64,000 nt of DNA, from NCBI GenBank assembly GCA_963930655.1, contig OZ005609.1:15759001-15823000 (forward strand), written 5' to 3'. The notes below the pieces were generated by a model. The model worked only from the letters and a program-made list of their open reading frames with translations. It did not search any database and was not told where the DNA came from. The translations under genes were made by a program, and so were the position numbers. Source of the DNA: Myrica gale. Lineage: Eukaryota; Streptophyta; Magnoliopsida; Fagales; Myricaceae. This document shows positions 37,630 to 47,887 of the stretch, one piece after another; within the stretch, counting starts at the first letter, position 1, and each line of letters starts with the position of its first letter.

Positions 37630-37949
37630 TGTTGAATAATAAACTTTAATTCAATGAAGTGTTGTGTCTTTTGGGAGATTCATGAACTAGTGTAGGTTCA
37701 TCTTGAAAGTAGTAATACATGTATTTGGGTATTCATGTATTTGGGGTATTCATGTACTTGGGGTATTCATGTATTTGGGTAGTTCATGTATTTAGAGTTA
37801 ATGCTAGGTGTAATCATAAACCTATAAATACCCATGTATGCATTGACACAAAGCAAGCCATTGAGAAGCAACACAGTGAAAGAAAATTTCAGAAATAGTA
37901 TCTCTTCACTCTTTCCTCTAGAATAAAATTCCTTCTCTTTTCTCCAACA
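37630..37949 (+). repeat. 3' LTR of copia C
   Basis: 320 bp, same length as the 5' LTR, with ~5 substitutions, for example TTTTGG/TTTGGG and AAGCCTA/AAACCTA. Confidence 0.92.
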
Positions 37950-37954
37950 GAGTT

Positions 37955-39040
37955 GACAAATTTGGAGACACACTGACTATTGGTAAGTTGACTGAGGTAT
38001 CTGGATGGATGGGTAAATGGTCAATTATTACAGGTGAACTTGATGGAGTGACATGGTCAGGTTGTGAAGTGTTAGAAGGGAAGACTGCTTGTAACGACAA
38101 AGGTAGAGGAGCAACAATTTCAGAGCGTTGTTGTGCAGTAGAAGTATTGACCCGATTGTTAGAGACATCTAAGCACCTATAACCATGATGATTAATGTTA
38201 TAACCCAAAAATATGCATCTCTTGCTGCGGAAGGCTAATTTATGAGGAGTATAAGGACGAAGAAGAGGATAACAAACACACAGGAAGTTTATTGAGTAAT
38301 TTGGTGAAAGGTGATACATGTTGAAGAACAACAGTAGGAAGTCTATTTATTAAATAGACAGATGTGAGAAGAGCATCGACCCAAAATTTGGTAGACAATC
38401 CCGACTGTGCTAAGAGCGTGAGCCCTATTTCGACAATATGTCTGTGTTTTCTCTTTGGGGAGTATGAGGACATGAAATTCGATGTCCTATACCATTTTTG
38501 AGAAGAAAATCTTTGAACTGATGAGAGGTGTATTCACCACCACCATTGGATTGGAAAAACTTTATTTTTGTGGAAAGTAAATTTTCAGCATAGCACTTGA
38601 ATTTCATAAAACAAGATAACACATCAGATTTGAATTTGATCGGAAACAACCAAGAGAATCTTGAGAAATCATCAACAAAAATGGCATAATATTTGTAACC
38701 GTTCAAGGATAAACATAGGAGAGGACCACACATCCGAATGGACTAACTCTAATGAATGTGTACTGACTCGACTAGACTCTCTAAATGGCAATTGCCTACT
38801 CTTGGAAACTTGACATAATTCACATACTCCTACTTTATTGTCTGATCAGCTCGTACATCAAGTCATCAGTCGTTCTCAACTTAAAAAAATGAGAATCGGT
38901 AAGGATAAAGAAACAATCATTGTCAATAGAAAGGCGTTGAACAGATAAAAGGTTTGCAGAAAATCCTATTCTCTTTCTTTTGTTCTGATTATCATGATTT
39001 GAATCTCTCTTTCGTAGTCGCTCCAATTGTTTTTTGTAAT
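37955..39040 (-). pseudogene. Copia B integrase remnant
   Basis: Reading from 39026: NLLSVQRLSIDNDCFF (GAG-pre-integrase), zinc-site cysteines CELCQ near 38815, then YKYYAIFVDDFSRFSWLFP and GGGEYTSHQFKDFL (38733-38425). A frame break within the phrase for CPHTPQRK follows, then AQSGLSTKFWVDALLTSVYL and NRLPT (38473-38330), and FRSKRCIFLGYNINHHGYRC (38331-37955) up to the copia C site. The expected N of the integrase box FFQSDNGGEY is lost (FFQSNGGGEY). Confidence 0.8.
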
Positions 39041-40042
39041 TATTTTAAAGGTAGTAAATATGTATATCGTTAAATTCTTGTTTTGAAACTCTTTGTTGTC
39101 TAAGGCTACAAAGGCCTATTAAATAAGAGAAAAATTAAAGAATATAATCAGGGACGGAGTTAGAGCCGCCTAGAGGGGTGCAGGGCCCTAGCAACTAGCA
39201 AGTCCATTGCTTCTGGTCTGGCTATAAATAAAATAAGTCCACAGCTCGGCCCTGGTGGTATGGTTTGAACATGACCGCAATCAGAGCGCTGGTAAAAAAC
39301 AAAGACTCTTTCTTCGGCCTTTTTTAAGGTCACCTTTGCTCAGATTAGCAACATCCTTTCTCCCTTCCATTCTTCTGTAGTATGGGCCTGAAAAAGCCCA
39401 CCTGTCTGTATTTCTTGATCTGACTTAATTTGCTAAAAAGGAAAACTAAGGTTGAATGGCAAAGGGCCGGATGCTATCCCGGCTTCATGCCCTGTCTCGC
39501 CAACCGTCTCGCAACATTGGAGCACCAAACCAAGCGGGCACTGATAGGACAGCCTGTCAGAAAATCCCATCGGAGCCTGTCCGCAATATATTTTTTTTTA
39601 GCATACAAAAGAACCAAGAATCTTATAATAAAAGGATGCTTTGACCCATTCAATCTCTACGCGCGCGCCTCTTTCTCTCGTCCTCCTGGTGTGATTATGG
39701 CTATTTTTTTGTGAAATTTTGGATGGTGTAGAATCATCTGGACACAGAAGACAGCAGCAGTATGGACCAAACAAAGTTACTTCAAGTGAATTCCCTACCC
39801 TTTATGGTAAAGCACAAAAGAGTGGAGGAACGAACCATAACGCGTGGGCTCATCACAGTCATTCTCTATAATAAAGTAGGAAAAAGTGAACAAAATAATG
39901 GGATTCCGTCGTGATTTGCTTGAAAGGTGCATACTGACTCACTAGTGATGCTTCCAAGAAAAAAAAAAGACTCACTAGTGATGCATTGGGAGATTGTTAG
40001 ATACGTTTAACTGTAACCGGGGTTCTATAGTAAAGCTATATG
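39041..40042. other. Intergenic with a possible hAT end, no gene recognised
   Basis: CAGGGACGGAGTTAGAG near 39149 looks like one end of a hAT-type element, but no matching end was found. Frames at 39430-39714 resemble nothing known. A CGCGCGCG patch lies at 39660. Confidence 0.4.
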
Positions 40043-40050
40043 ATCTAAGG

Positions 40051-41010
40051 CAGTGGCGGAATCAGAATCTAACTTGATGGGGCAACTTCTAAGATTAAAT
40101 GATAAAAAAATTGTTTTCCTAAATAATACAAGAAAGTGTCTTAGAGTTAAAATATCGAAAATTTAGAATTAAAAACATTAGATTTTTTGAAATACATACC
40201 TTATATGTGCTGAGATTGAAAGGTGTCAATTGGATCCTACAAGTCTGTATCTTTTGAAAATGTTGCAAAATTACTTCGTTCTCAATAGTTTTATCAAAAA
40301 TTCAATGTGAAATTTGAATAAGATAAATTGTTTCAAATTCACATTAATAATTGAAATTAGTAATTGAGGTTACACAAAATAGAAATAATAAACACGTTAG
40401 GAGTATTAGACGGCTGCACATTAGCTGAAATATTTTTATCAGAAACTTGTACATTCTCTAAACAAAACAAAAAACATGAACTAAATCAATCTAAAAATTA
40501 ACAAATTCACAATTATTATTCAAGCACTAATAATTATTCACAAATTTCATAAATAATTAACCAAAATTACTCTATCGACATTTATTACCAACTTATCTTC
40601 AAGACAAACTTTTTTTTCCTTGACAACATTAACTTAAAACTAGAATCAAATAAAGTTCAGCCCCACATGCACTAACATATGTGTGGGGATAGTCGAAATT
40701 TCAACTGAACCGAAAAGATCACTGGCTACAGCCCATTGAGCTATAGAATGAGAAAAAAAATATTTCTATCTCTAAGAACCCAAGACAAGAAACATGACCT
40801 GTCCCTAGAGAAGAAGCTTCTAAGTTTCAGCAAATTTCTCTCTTCATTTCTTTTCCATCTTTTTGTGTATTGTACAACCATAGAAAGGGAAAAAAAATTG
40901 CAAGGGGGCGGGCTGAGGTTGGTCAGGAAAAACCCATAGAAAAAATTTCCTGTTTGGGGGAACCAACCGGGGCGATGGCCCCCCACTGCCCCTGGCTGGT
41001 TCCGCCTGTG
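40051..41010. mobile_element. hAT-type element, 960 bp, perfect 8-bp TSD
   Basis: Left end CAGTGGCGGAATCAG and right end CTGGTTCCGCCTGTG are inverted copies. ATCTAAGG flanks both sides (40043-40050 and 41011-41018). No transposase. The TIR is close to that of 22835-24381, so one family is likely. Confidence 0.82.
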
Positions 41011-41032
41011 ATCTAAGGTGCAAGTGCTAATT

Positions 41033-43395
41033 CACTACAACAAAAAACGCTTTTGGGTATCAAAACTTTTTGTCACGAAAAGTTATTGGTGTCAAAATTT
41101 ACAAAAAAGAAAAGCTTTTTTAGGTGTCAAAACTTTGTCACATAAAATTAAAAGTTTGTCACCAAAAGTTATTAGTGTCAAAAAAAAATTTGACACTCGG
41201 TATGATAGAAGAACCTTGTCATCCTTGTTCTTGGGTAACCAATCCTGAGTTTCATCAGGAAATAGAGTCTGTACGCCACCTCAGACGGTTCTGAAGGTTT
41301 TCATTTTGTGTGACAAATATAAATACGTCACGGATTCCTAATTTTTTTGTTTGCATGTCCTGTGCGAACGTCAATGTATTACATGACAAAATCAATTTCG
41401 TCATAGAAACCAGTGAGAAAGTCTCTAATACAGAGTGAATTTCTGTGTCAAACTATAATTTTGTAAGCAGATTTATCATCCGCACAATAATAAACAATGT
41501 GCAGACGCTTATTGTTTTTATCCTAAAAACAAAACAAATTGCCACGAATATATTGAGTGAACGATTCCAGAACGTGCAGACGTTGCATAAATAAAGACGT
41601 GAGGACGATGGAGTTGAGTTTAGACGTTATGCAATGATAACCATTGCAAACGTTTATTTATTGTGTGCGGACGAGTAACATATCAGCAGACGTCCGAACT
41701 TTATTAATGCGTCTGGACCACTCTAAATTATAATAGGCAATCTTCAAATTTAATTTATTTAATTATGCATTTAATTTGAAAACACTATATTAGATATAAG
41801 ATAAAATTAATAATGGTCTACAAATATTTAACCGACATAATAGTAAATAAAATAAATAATCAAAATCAAGTACATAATTATAAAATCTAGTACAACCAAG
41901 AGACTAACAAAGCACAACTAAATAATAACGAAAATACATAAAACATAGACTAGTCTGAATCACAATGACGAACTGGCTTGTCGAGATCTTATCAAGGGCG
42001 TCGTGAACATGCTCCAACCGCTCCTTCATAATATCCACTTGTTTGATGGGTGTCCGGAGCTGTATCGGAATGGTCTGGAGAGACTGGTGCAACTAGGACA
42101 CATTTTCTCTCATAGAAATTAGTTATATCTACATAGCATTCAACTCCTCCCTCAAACCCTTCTCCGTCAGAGCAAAATTAGTCTCCAGAGTGGCCAAACG
42201 GGTATGGGGATCCTTGAACAACATATACATCGGTTTCACTATCGTCCGCATACTCTCCTTTAGCTCCACTACCATATCATTCCCCCAAGTTGGTCGCTCA
42301 GTCTTGCCACGACCTTGGTGATTCTTTTCTAGAGCATTTCGTGGCCAACCTAAAAAAACCATTCAAACATCAACAAAAATCGATCAATAACCAGATCAAC
42401 ATTTACATACATTACGGATAGTCTAATCTCAAACTGTCCAAACTTGGACAATTTAGTTATTAATAAAATAAATACTAAATAAACTTCCCGCAAAATCGTT
42501 AGGAGGGATTCACAGCCGTCCGCAATATGAAAAAACAAAAAGATGTCATTTGTGAAGAAACGTTCGCACGCCATATAGGTCGTAGGAACAGTTTGAATTA
42601 CCTAAACACCATTCTAACATCTACAGTAAACGTCCGGACTACGATTGTCGAAGAACAGATCTTTCTACAATCACACGCCCATAGACCCAAAAACAGTCAT
42701 TTTACATCATCACTCTCGCACCCAATCAACATCAAACCTGTTTCTAAGCTATCCAAATCATTAAACAATCAACAATCAAGCAAAATAACACATTTTTACT
42801 CAAAACCCGCAAAAACCATTAAACACCGTACCTCTCAAAGTTTCCAAATCCCAAAGATGTGTTCCAATCCATCCAAAGTTTGAGAAATTTATGCCTAACC
42901 CTCCTCTTCAATGATTCAAATGCTCTTCAAGAAGAAATCCGAGCTAAAATGAATTGGAGAAGATTTTTGGTATTTCCAGGAGAGTTGCGGAATGAACACC
43001 AATTTCTAGGTTTCAACCTCTTAATTCCTTAAAAAAGACATCCAGACGGTAATAAGTTACGTCCGCACGCTGTCTCTTTAAAACTTTAGCTTGAAAACTT
43101 ACTGCCAACAATTTTGGCCCCTCCGGTCTATTATCTACAATTTTGACGACATCCGAACGTTTACGAATGAAATATAATAGATTGTTCTAACCAGCCAACG
43201 GCACCGTTTTAAATCCAACTCAACGGTGTCGTATTGGAAAATGCACGTCCGCACAGTCCAACAAAACGTAGGGACGCCACATTTCGAAAGCACGACACTG
43301 TTTTTGGTTTTATAAATGACGTCGTGTATACAACAACAACCGTCCAAACGGTTAAACAGATGTTCAAACGCAACCTATCTACGTAAATTATATTA
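41033..43395. mobile_element. CACTA-like element, left end present, right end not found
   Basis: Begins CACTACAACAAAAAACGC, a CACTA-type end unlike that of 14167-19633. It is followed by three copies of a sub-terminal phrase around TTTGTCAC.AAAAGTTATT.GTGTCAAAA (41065-41185). Inside are many GTGC(A/G)GACG motifs on the left (41495, 41572, 41675) and CGTCCGNAC motifs on the right (42517, 42630, 43062, 43236). Minus-strand frames 42362-42129 and 42092-41904 (LEHVHDALDKI) look coiled-coil and are unrecognised. No GTAGTG end is found before the microsatellite, so the right end is probably lost. Confidence 0.6.
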
Positions 43396-43409
43396 AACAT
43401 GTCATTTTA

Positions 43410-43410
<1 letters not shown>

Positions 43411-43446
<36 letters not shown>

Positions 43447-43462
43447 GTGTGTGTGTGTGTAT
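43411..43462. repeat. (TA)n(TG)n compound microsatellite
   Basis: About 15 TA units then 9 TG units between the CACTA-like element and the Athila LTR. Confidence 0.93.
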
Positions 43463-43673
43463 TTCAATATTTTTGATACTACATTTATTAATTATTCATT
43501 TCTTATAAATTAATTACTTAAGTATTTCATCTTAAATTTTAACATAAGATTCTAAGTGTTACAGTTAATAACAATCTAAGTAATAGATCATGAACATTAC
43601 ATTTAAATTATTAACATACCCAAACAGTCAAAGGTAAATATTAAACCATAATAAAAAAAGATGCATAATAACC

Positions 43674-45095
43674 ATTGATTGTATCACATTTTTGCTAATT
43701 TATCACTTGAGAAAGTTCCACAATTACACCATTTCCACTAGAAAATGAGAAAATTATGCTTTGGACATTAGTATGAGGCGAATCGTTAATTTTGATAAAA
43801 GCAAGTGTAATTGAATAAATTTAAGTTATTTGTTTTCTCTCCTCTCACCATATTTTCAGCCATGTGCAGGAGATAAAAATTTGATAAAGGAGAGTGGGAC
43901 CGAAACCTGTACATGGGCTGGAGACTTGAAACAAAAGAAGGCCCGAAACAAAAGAAGGCCCGAAATCTGTACATGGGCTGGACTTATGCGATAGAACAGC
44001 TGCAGGGAAAGAAAACCAGGAGAAACTTGTACATGGGTTGGACTTATGTGATAGAAGACCCAGAATATGTGTTAGGCGTGAAAAGGAAAAAAAAGGGCAG
44101 CAATCGGTGGCCTTTGTTTGATGAGGTGGAATAAAAGTCACGGAAGGAAGGTAGGGTTTGGAGAATGCGGCAGATTTTATTTGAGTTGGCAGTTTTTGTT
44201 TTATTAGGAAGCTTAACTATTCGGTGACCTAGTTTTTCATTCGGCGGGCGGCTTTAGTTTTTCATCTGCTTTTGTTTTTCATTCGGTGGTTTTGTTTCTT
44301 TCGGTGCCTATTGTTATTCGTGGATACCAAGTGCTACGAAAGAAAGCTGGAAAGGGTTTTTGGCCTTGTATTCTTTTGGGTCGGTGGGAACCAAATTACC
44401 GAAGCTGGAAAGAAGAGGCAGAACGGCGCAAAGGGGGATGGAGCTCTCCTTGGCAGATTTGTTCTTTTATTTTCTTGTTCTTTGCTGCTATTTTAGACAC
44501 CAATTTTCTTTGGTCTTTTGATTTATTTTGTTTTCACAATTTTTAGAATAAATCTTGTTGCATTAGGTTCTTTATTTGAGAGTTATTTTTATTGCATTAT
44601 CTTGCTGTTGTGTTGATCGAACCTTCTATTATTATTGCACTTTCACTTTAGTTGCAAAAATATTCCAGATTTGAGGTTGGATCGAATGCCATGTTCCTTT
44701 TAATCTTTAGATTTGAGTTTTGTTTTGGTTAAATGATTAAAGTTCTATTTTATTTCTTTAATGTTAGATTAGTATTTAAGTTTGCGTTTATTAATTCCAT
44801 CTCATGCTATTTAATTATCGTGTTTGATTGTTAGTTTTTCATTAATCTCCTAGCGTTTAGAATAATCACAAATCAAAAATCTCAAAAATCATGGATGGTA
44901 ACCTAAAACCAAACTTTTCCCTTTGTAAATATCATTTTCATTGTAAATAGAATATAGTTTTCGTTTATTGTAATGGTGATCGGAATGAAAGATTGAACAC
45001 ATCGTTTCTTGTGGAGATGATCTAGGACTTCCCTAGTATTACTTGACAACCTCCTATGCTTGGGAGTAATTCGCTAATCATTCTTAGTCGAGTCA
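43674..45095 (+). repeat. Athila LTR, left copy
   Basis: 1422 bp. The first bases are changed (CATTGATTG against TGTGATTG in the right copy); it ends CGAGTCA six bases before the PBS. Three short internal repeats of TGTACATGGGCTGGACTTATG lie near 43970-44055. Confidence 0.85.
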
Positions 45096-45233
45096 AGTTT
45101 TTGGCGCCGTTGCCGGGGAACGGTTAGTTCAATTGACATTATTTTTTCTTTATTTCCTTTTTACATTATTAGTTGTTGGTTTGTTAGTTCACACTCATAC
45201 ATTTGATATCACTCTCTTAGGCACTCATGTTTG

Positions 45234-47885
45234 ATGAATTGGGCAAGAGACGATACACATAGGCTATATAGAGTGAATTCTGGTGATAGTGTGTATAGTG
45301 ATAGTGTGCCAAGTGTTGAGTTGGACATTAATAGCAGTGATATAAACTCTGATTTCGAAAATTCTGCTACTGTTGAAGCTATGGCTGAACAAGCGCCAAG
45401 AACACTAAGAGATTATTTGCAGCCCACTCGCACCACAATACCATCATGCATTGCTTTACCTGAGGATGCTTCTAATTTTTCCATTAAGCATGTCATGATG
45501 TCAATAGTACCTCAATTCCATGGGATGGATTCCGAGAGTCCATACCAACATCTGACAGATTTTGAGCTTGCTTGCACTACTTTCATTACTAGAGCTACGA
45601 CAGATGAATATGTTAAACTTCGTTTATTTCCTTTTTCTTTAAAGGATAAAGCGAAGATTTGGTTTAATTCTCTGAGATCAAATTCAATCTCTAGATGGTC
45701 TGACATGCAACGTGAGTTCTTACATAAATTTTTTCCTTTTCAGAGAACTCAATTTTTGCAAGAGCAAATCAGCCACTTTATGCAGAGGAGTGATGAAACC
45801 TTCCACTCTTGTTGGGAAAGATTCAAGGATTTAATGAACATCTGTCCACATCATGGGTTTGAGTCTTGGAGGCTTGTCAACTACTTCTACACTGCACTTA
45901 CACCTGAATGCAAGCAATTTGTTCAGACTATGTGCAATGGGGAATTTTTTAGCAAGGAACCTGATGAAGCGTTGAAGTTCTTTGATTACCTTGCTGAAAG
46001 TGCTCAACAATGGAATACACGATCTGACCGGACACCATTGACAGTACAACCTCTCAGAGCAATTGGTGGTGGGGTAAATATGAAGTCAAAGAGGATACCG
46101 ATGTCCAAGCTCGTATTAGTGCTTTGACTAGAAGGTTGGAGGTTATGGAATTAGAGAAGTTGAAGGCCGCGAAAGCAGTGAAGGTGTGTTCTCTATGCGC
46201 CGATTCTAGCCATAAGACTCAGGATTGTCTGATTATGCCAGTTTTACAGGAGAGTGGGTCTGATCAGATGCAATCAGTAAATTGGGTTAACAGAACACCA
46301 AATCAGCCTTTCTCCAACACTTACAATCCGAGGTGGAGGAATCATCCGAACTTTTCATGGGGGAATGATCAATCTGGTCAATCTTCGCATTTTCAGCAAC
46401 CTCCCCAATCCTATGCACCACCTTCTCAGCAGACATCTCATCCGGCTGCTCCTCAGCACCATTATCAACCACATCAAACTTCTCAGAGCTATCCGATTGC
46501 AGCAGCGCCTCCAGGATTTCAATCTCATGTAGCTGTTCAACATTCTCAATTTCAAACCCCCGCTCCACCAAAGAAGTCTCTTGACGATAGTATGGCATAG
46601 ATGGCCAACACACTTCAGCAGTTCATGCAGATTCAGGCCACCACTAACAGTCAGAACACTCAAGCCATAAATGAGTTACGGGGTACTATTAATAAGATGA
46701 GTACGACATTGAGCACTCTTGACAGAGGAAAATTCCCAGCACAACCCCAGCCAAATCCTCAAGTATACCGGCAACAACAGCAGCAAGTGCATAATGTCTC
46801 AGAGGAATCCATTGAAACAGCAAAGGCCGTTATTTCTTTAAGAAGTGGAAAGGGAGTTCCGACCTGTGGTTCCCTATCCTCAGACATTGGCAGCTGGACA
46901 AAAGAACAAATATCATACGAAGATTCAGGAAATCTTCAAGCAAGTGAAGATCAACATTCCACTTTTGGACGCCATACAACAAGTCCCTTCATATGCAAAA
47001 TTTCTGAAGGACTTGTGCACAGTGAAGAGGAAGTTGAATGTAAAGAAGAAAGCTTTCTTGACAGAGCAAGTCAGCGCATTGATATTGAGCGAGACTCCTC
47101 AGAAGTTCAGAGATCCCGGCACTCCTACCATTTCCATTATGATTGGTGAATCACGCATTGGGAGAGCTTTACTAGATTTGGGTAGCAGTGTGAACTTGCT
47201 ACCATTCTCAATATATGAGCAGTTGGCTGACAGATCAGTCAAAGTGCCACGGGGTATAATTGAAGATGTTTTGGTTCAGGTAGACAAATTTTACTATCCA
47301 GTGGATTTTGTAGTTCTGGATATGCAGCAGAAAGTTTCCACCATCTAACAGGCACCTGTTATTCTTGGACGTCCATTTCTTGCCACCTCCAATGCATTGA
47401 TTAATTGTCGAAGTGGAGTACTGAAGCTCACATTCGGGAATATGACATTGGAGATGAACGTGTTCAATGCCTGCAAGATGCCAAGTGGATGTGACGATTC
47501 AGAGGTACATGCAGTTGATTTGATAGATGACTTTGATATTTCAGAGCTATTATCAGTACTTGATTCTGATAGTCCATTTGAGGAGGACTTTCCTGAGCAG
47601 CCTGAACTCTTATTGAGACAGTTCCTCCATCAGTAGAATTGACAGAAGTAGAGGGACAGTTAATAGAGACACATGACCCCTCTCAGTTGTCAGATGTGAG
47701 CTACACAGGCAGTTGGCGTAGGCCAATCTTTGAAGCTCTTGACTTACCAGAAGTCATGAAGTCATCAGAAGAAGAAGTCCCTACATTGGAGTTGAAGCCA
47801 CTACCTGAGGACTTGAAGTACGTTTTTCTGGGTCCAGCTGAAGACACATTTCCGGTAGTCATTTCTTCTCAACTTACTGCGAAAT
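45234..47885 (+). pseudogene. Athila gag and protease, broken
   Basis: ATG 45234, MNWARDDTHRLYRV. The gag core is TLRDYLQPTRTT, LRLFPFSLKDKAKIWFNSL and WERFKDLMNICPHHGF. An extra G near 46073 shifts the frame. A zinc-knuckle-like CSLCADSSHKTQDC (46186-46230) follows in the new frame, then a Pro/Gln-rich stretch, TAG 46598, another shift near 46860, protease ALLDLGSSVNLLPFS (47166) with the D-x-G box as DLG, TAA 47346, a shift near 47625 and TAG 47885. Each lesion is small, so the original frame is easy to see, but it cannot be translated as a whole. Confidence 0.88.
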
Positions 47886-47887
47886 AG

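Larger units (their letters stand above)
33205..37949 (+). mobile_element. TNT1-like copia element C, complete but mutated, nested in copia B
   Basis: Two 320-bp LTRs (33205-33524 and 37630-37949), PBS AGTGGTATCAGAGC right after the first, polypurine tract AAAGGGGAG right before the second, and a polyprotein between. The TSD in plus orientation is GAGGT (33200-33204) against GAGTT (37950-37954), one mismatch. Joining the flanks restores the copia B frame (..NLST / SSPLQHN..). The LTRs differ at about 5 of 320 positions by eye, so this insertion is fairly recent. Confidence 0.93.
31296..39040 (-). mobile_element. Ty1/copia element B, 5'-truncated, interrupted by copia C
   Basis: The 3' LTR is 31296-31467 (172 bp; TGTTAGCGATAC...GAATTCTAACA on the minus strand), preceded by a polypurine tract GCGGGGGC. 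Pol remnants on the minus strand lie at 31394-33204 (RNase H, RT) and 37955-39040 (integrase, GAG-pre-integrase). Gag, PBS and 5' LTR are missing beyond ~39040. The split falls exactly at the 5-bp TSD of copia C. Confidence 0.85.

Noticed and set aside
39430-39714. 94-codon frame with basic residues (LANRLATLEHQTKRALIG)
   Set aside because: No family recognised, no promoter, no homologue in the window; codon use does not stand out.
40741-40986. Overlapping plus and minus frames of 67 and 81 codons
   Set aside because: Both lie inside the hAT-type element 40051-41010 and show no transposase motif.
43786-44141. Repeated YRFRAFFCFGPSFVS-type frames in both Athila LTRs
   Set aside because: They occur in both LTRs at the same place and are antisense readings of TGTACATGGGCTGG repeats; no start or promoter context.
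46287-46663. Two long minus-strand frames (108 and 102 codons)
   Set aside because: Antisense of the Pro/Gln-rich part of Athila gag.
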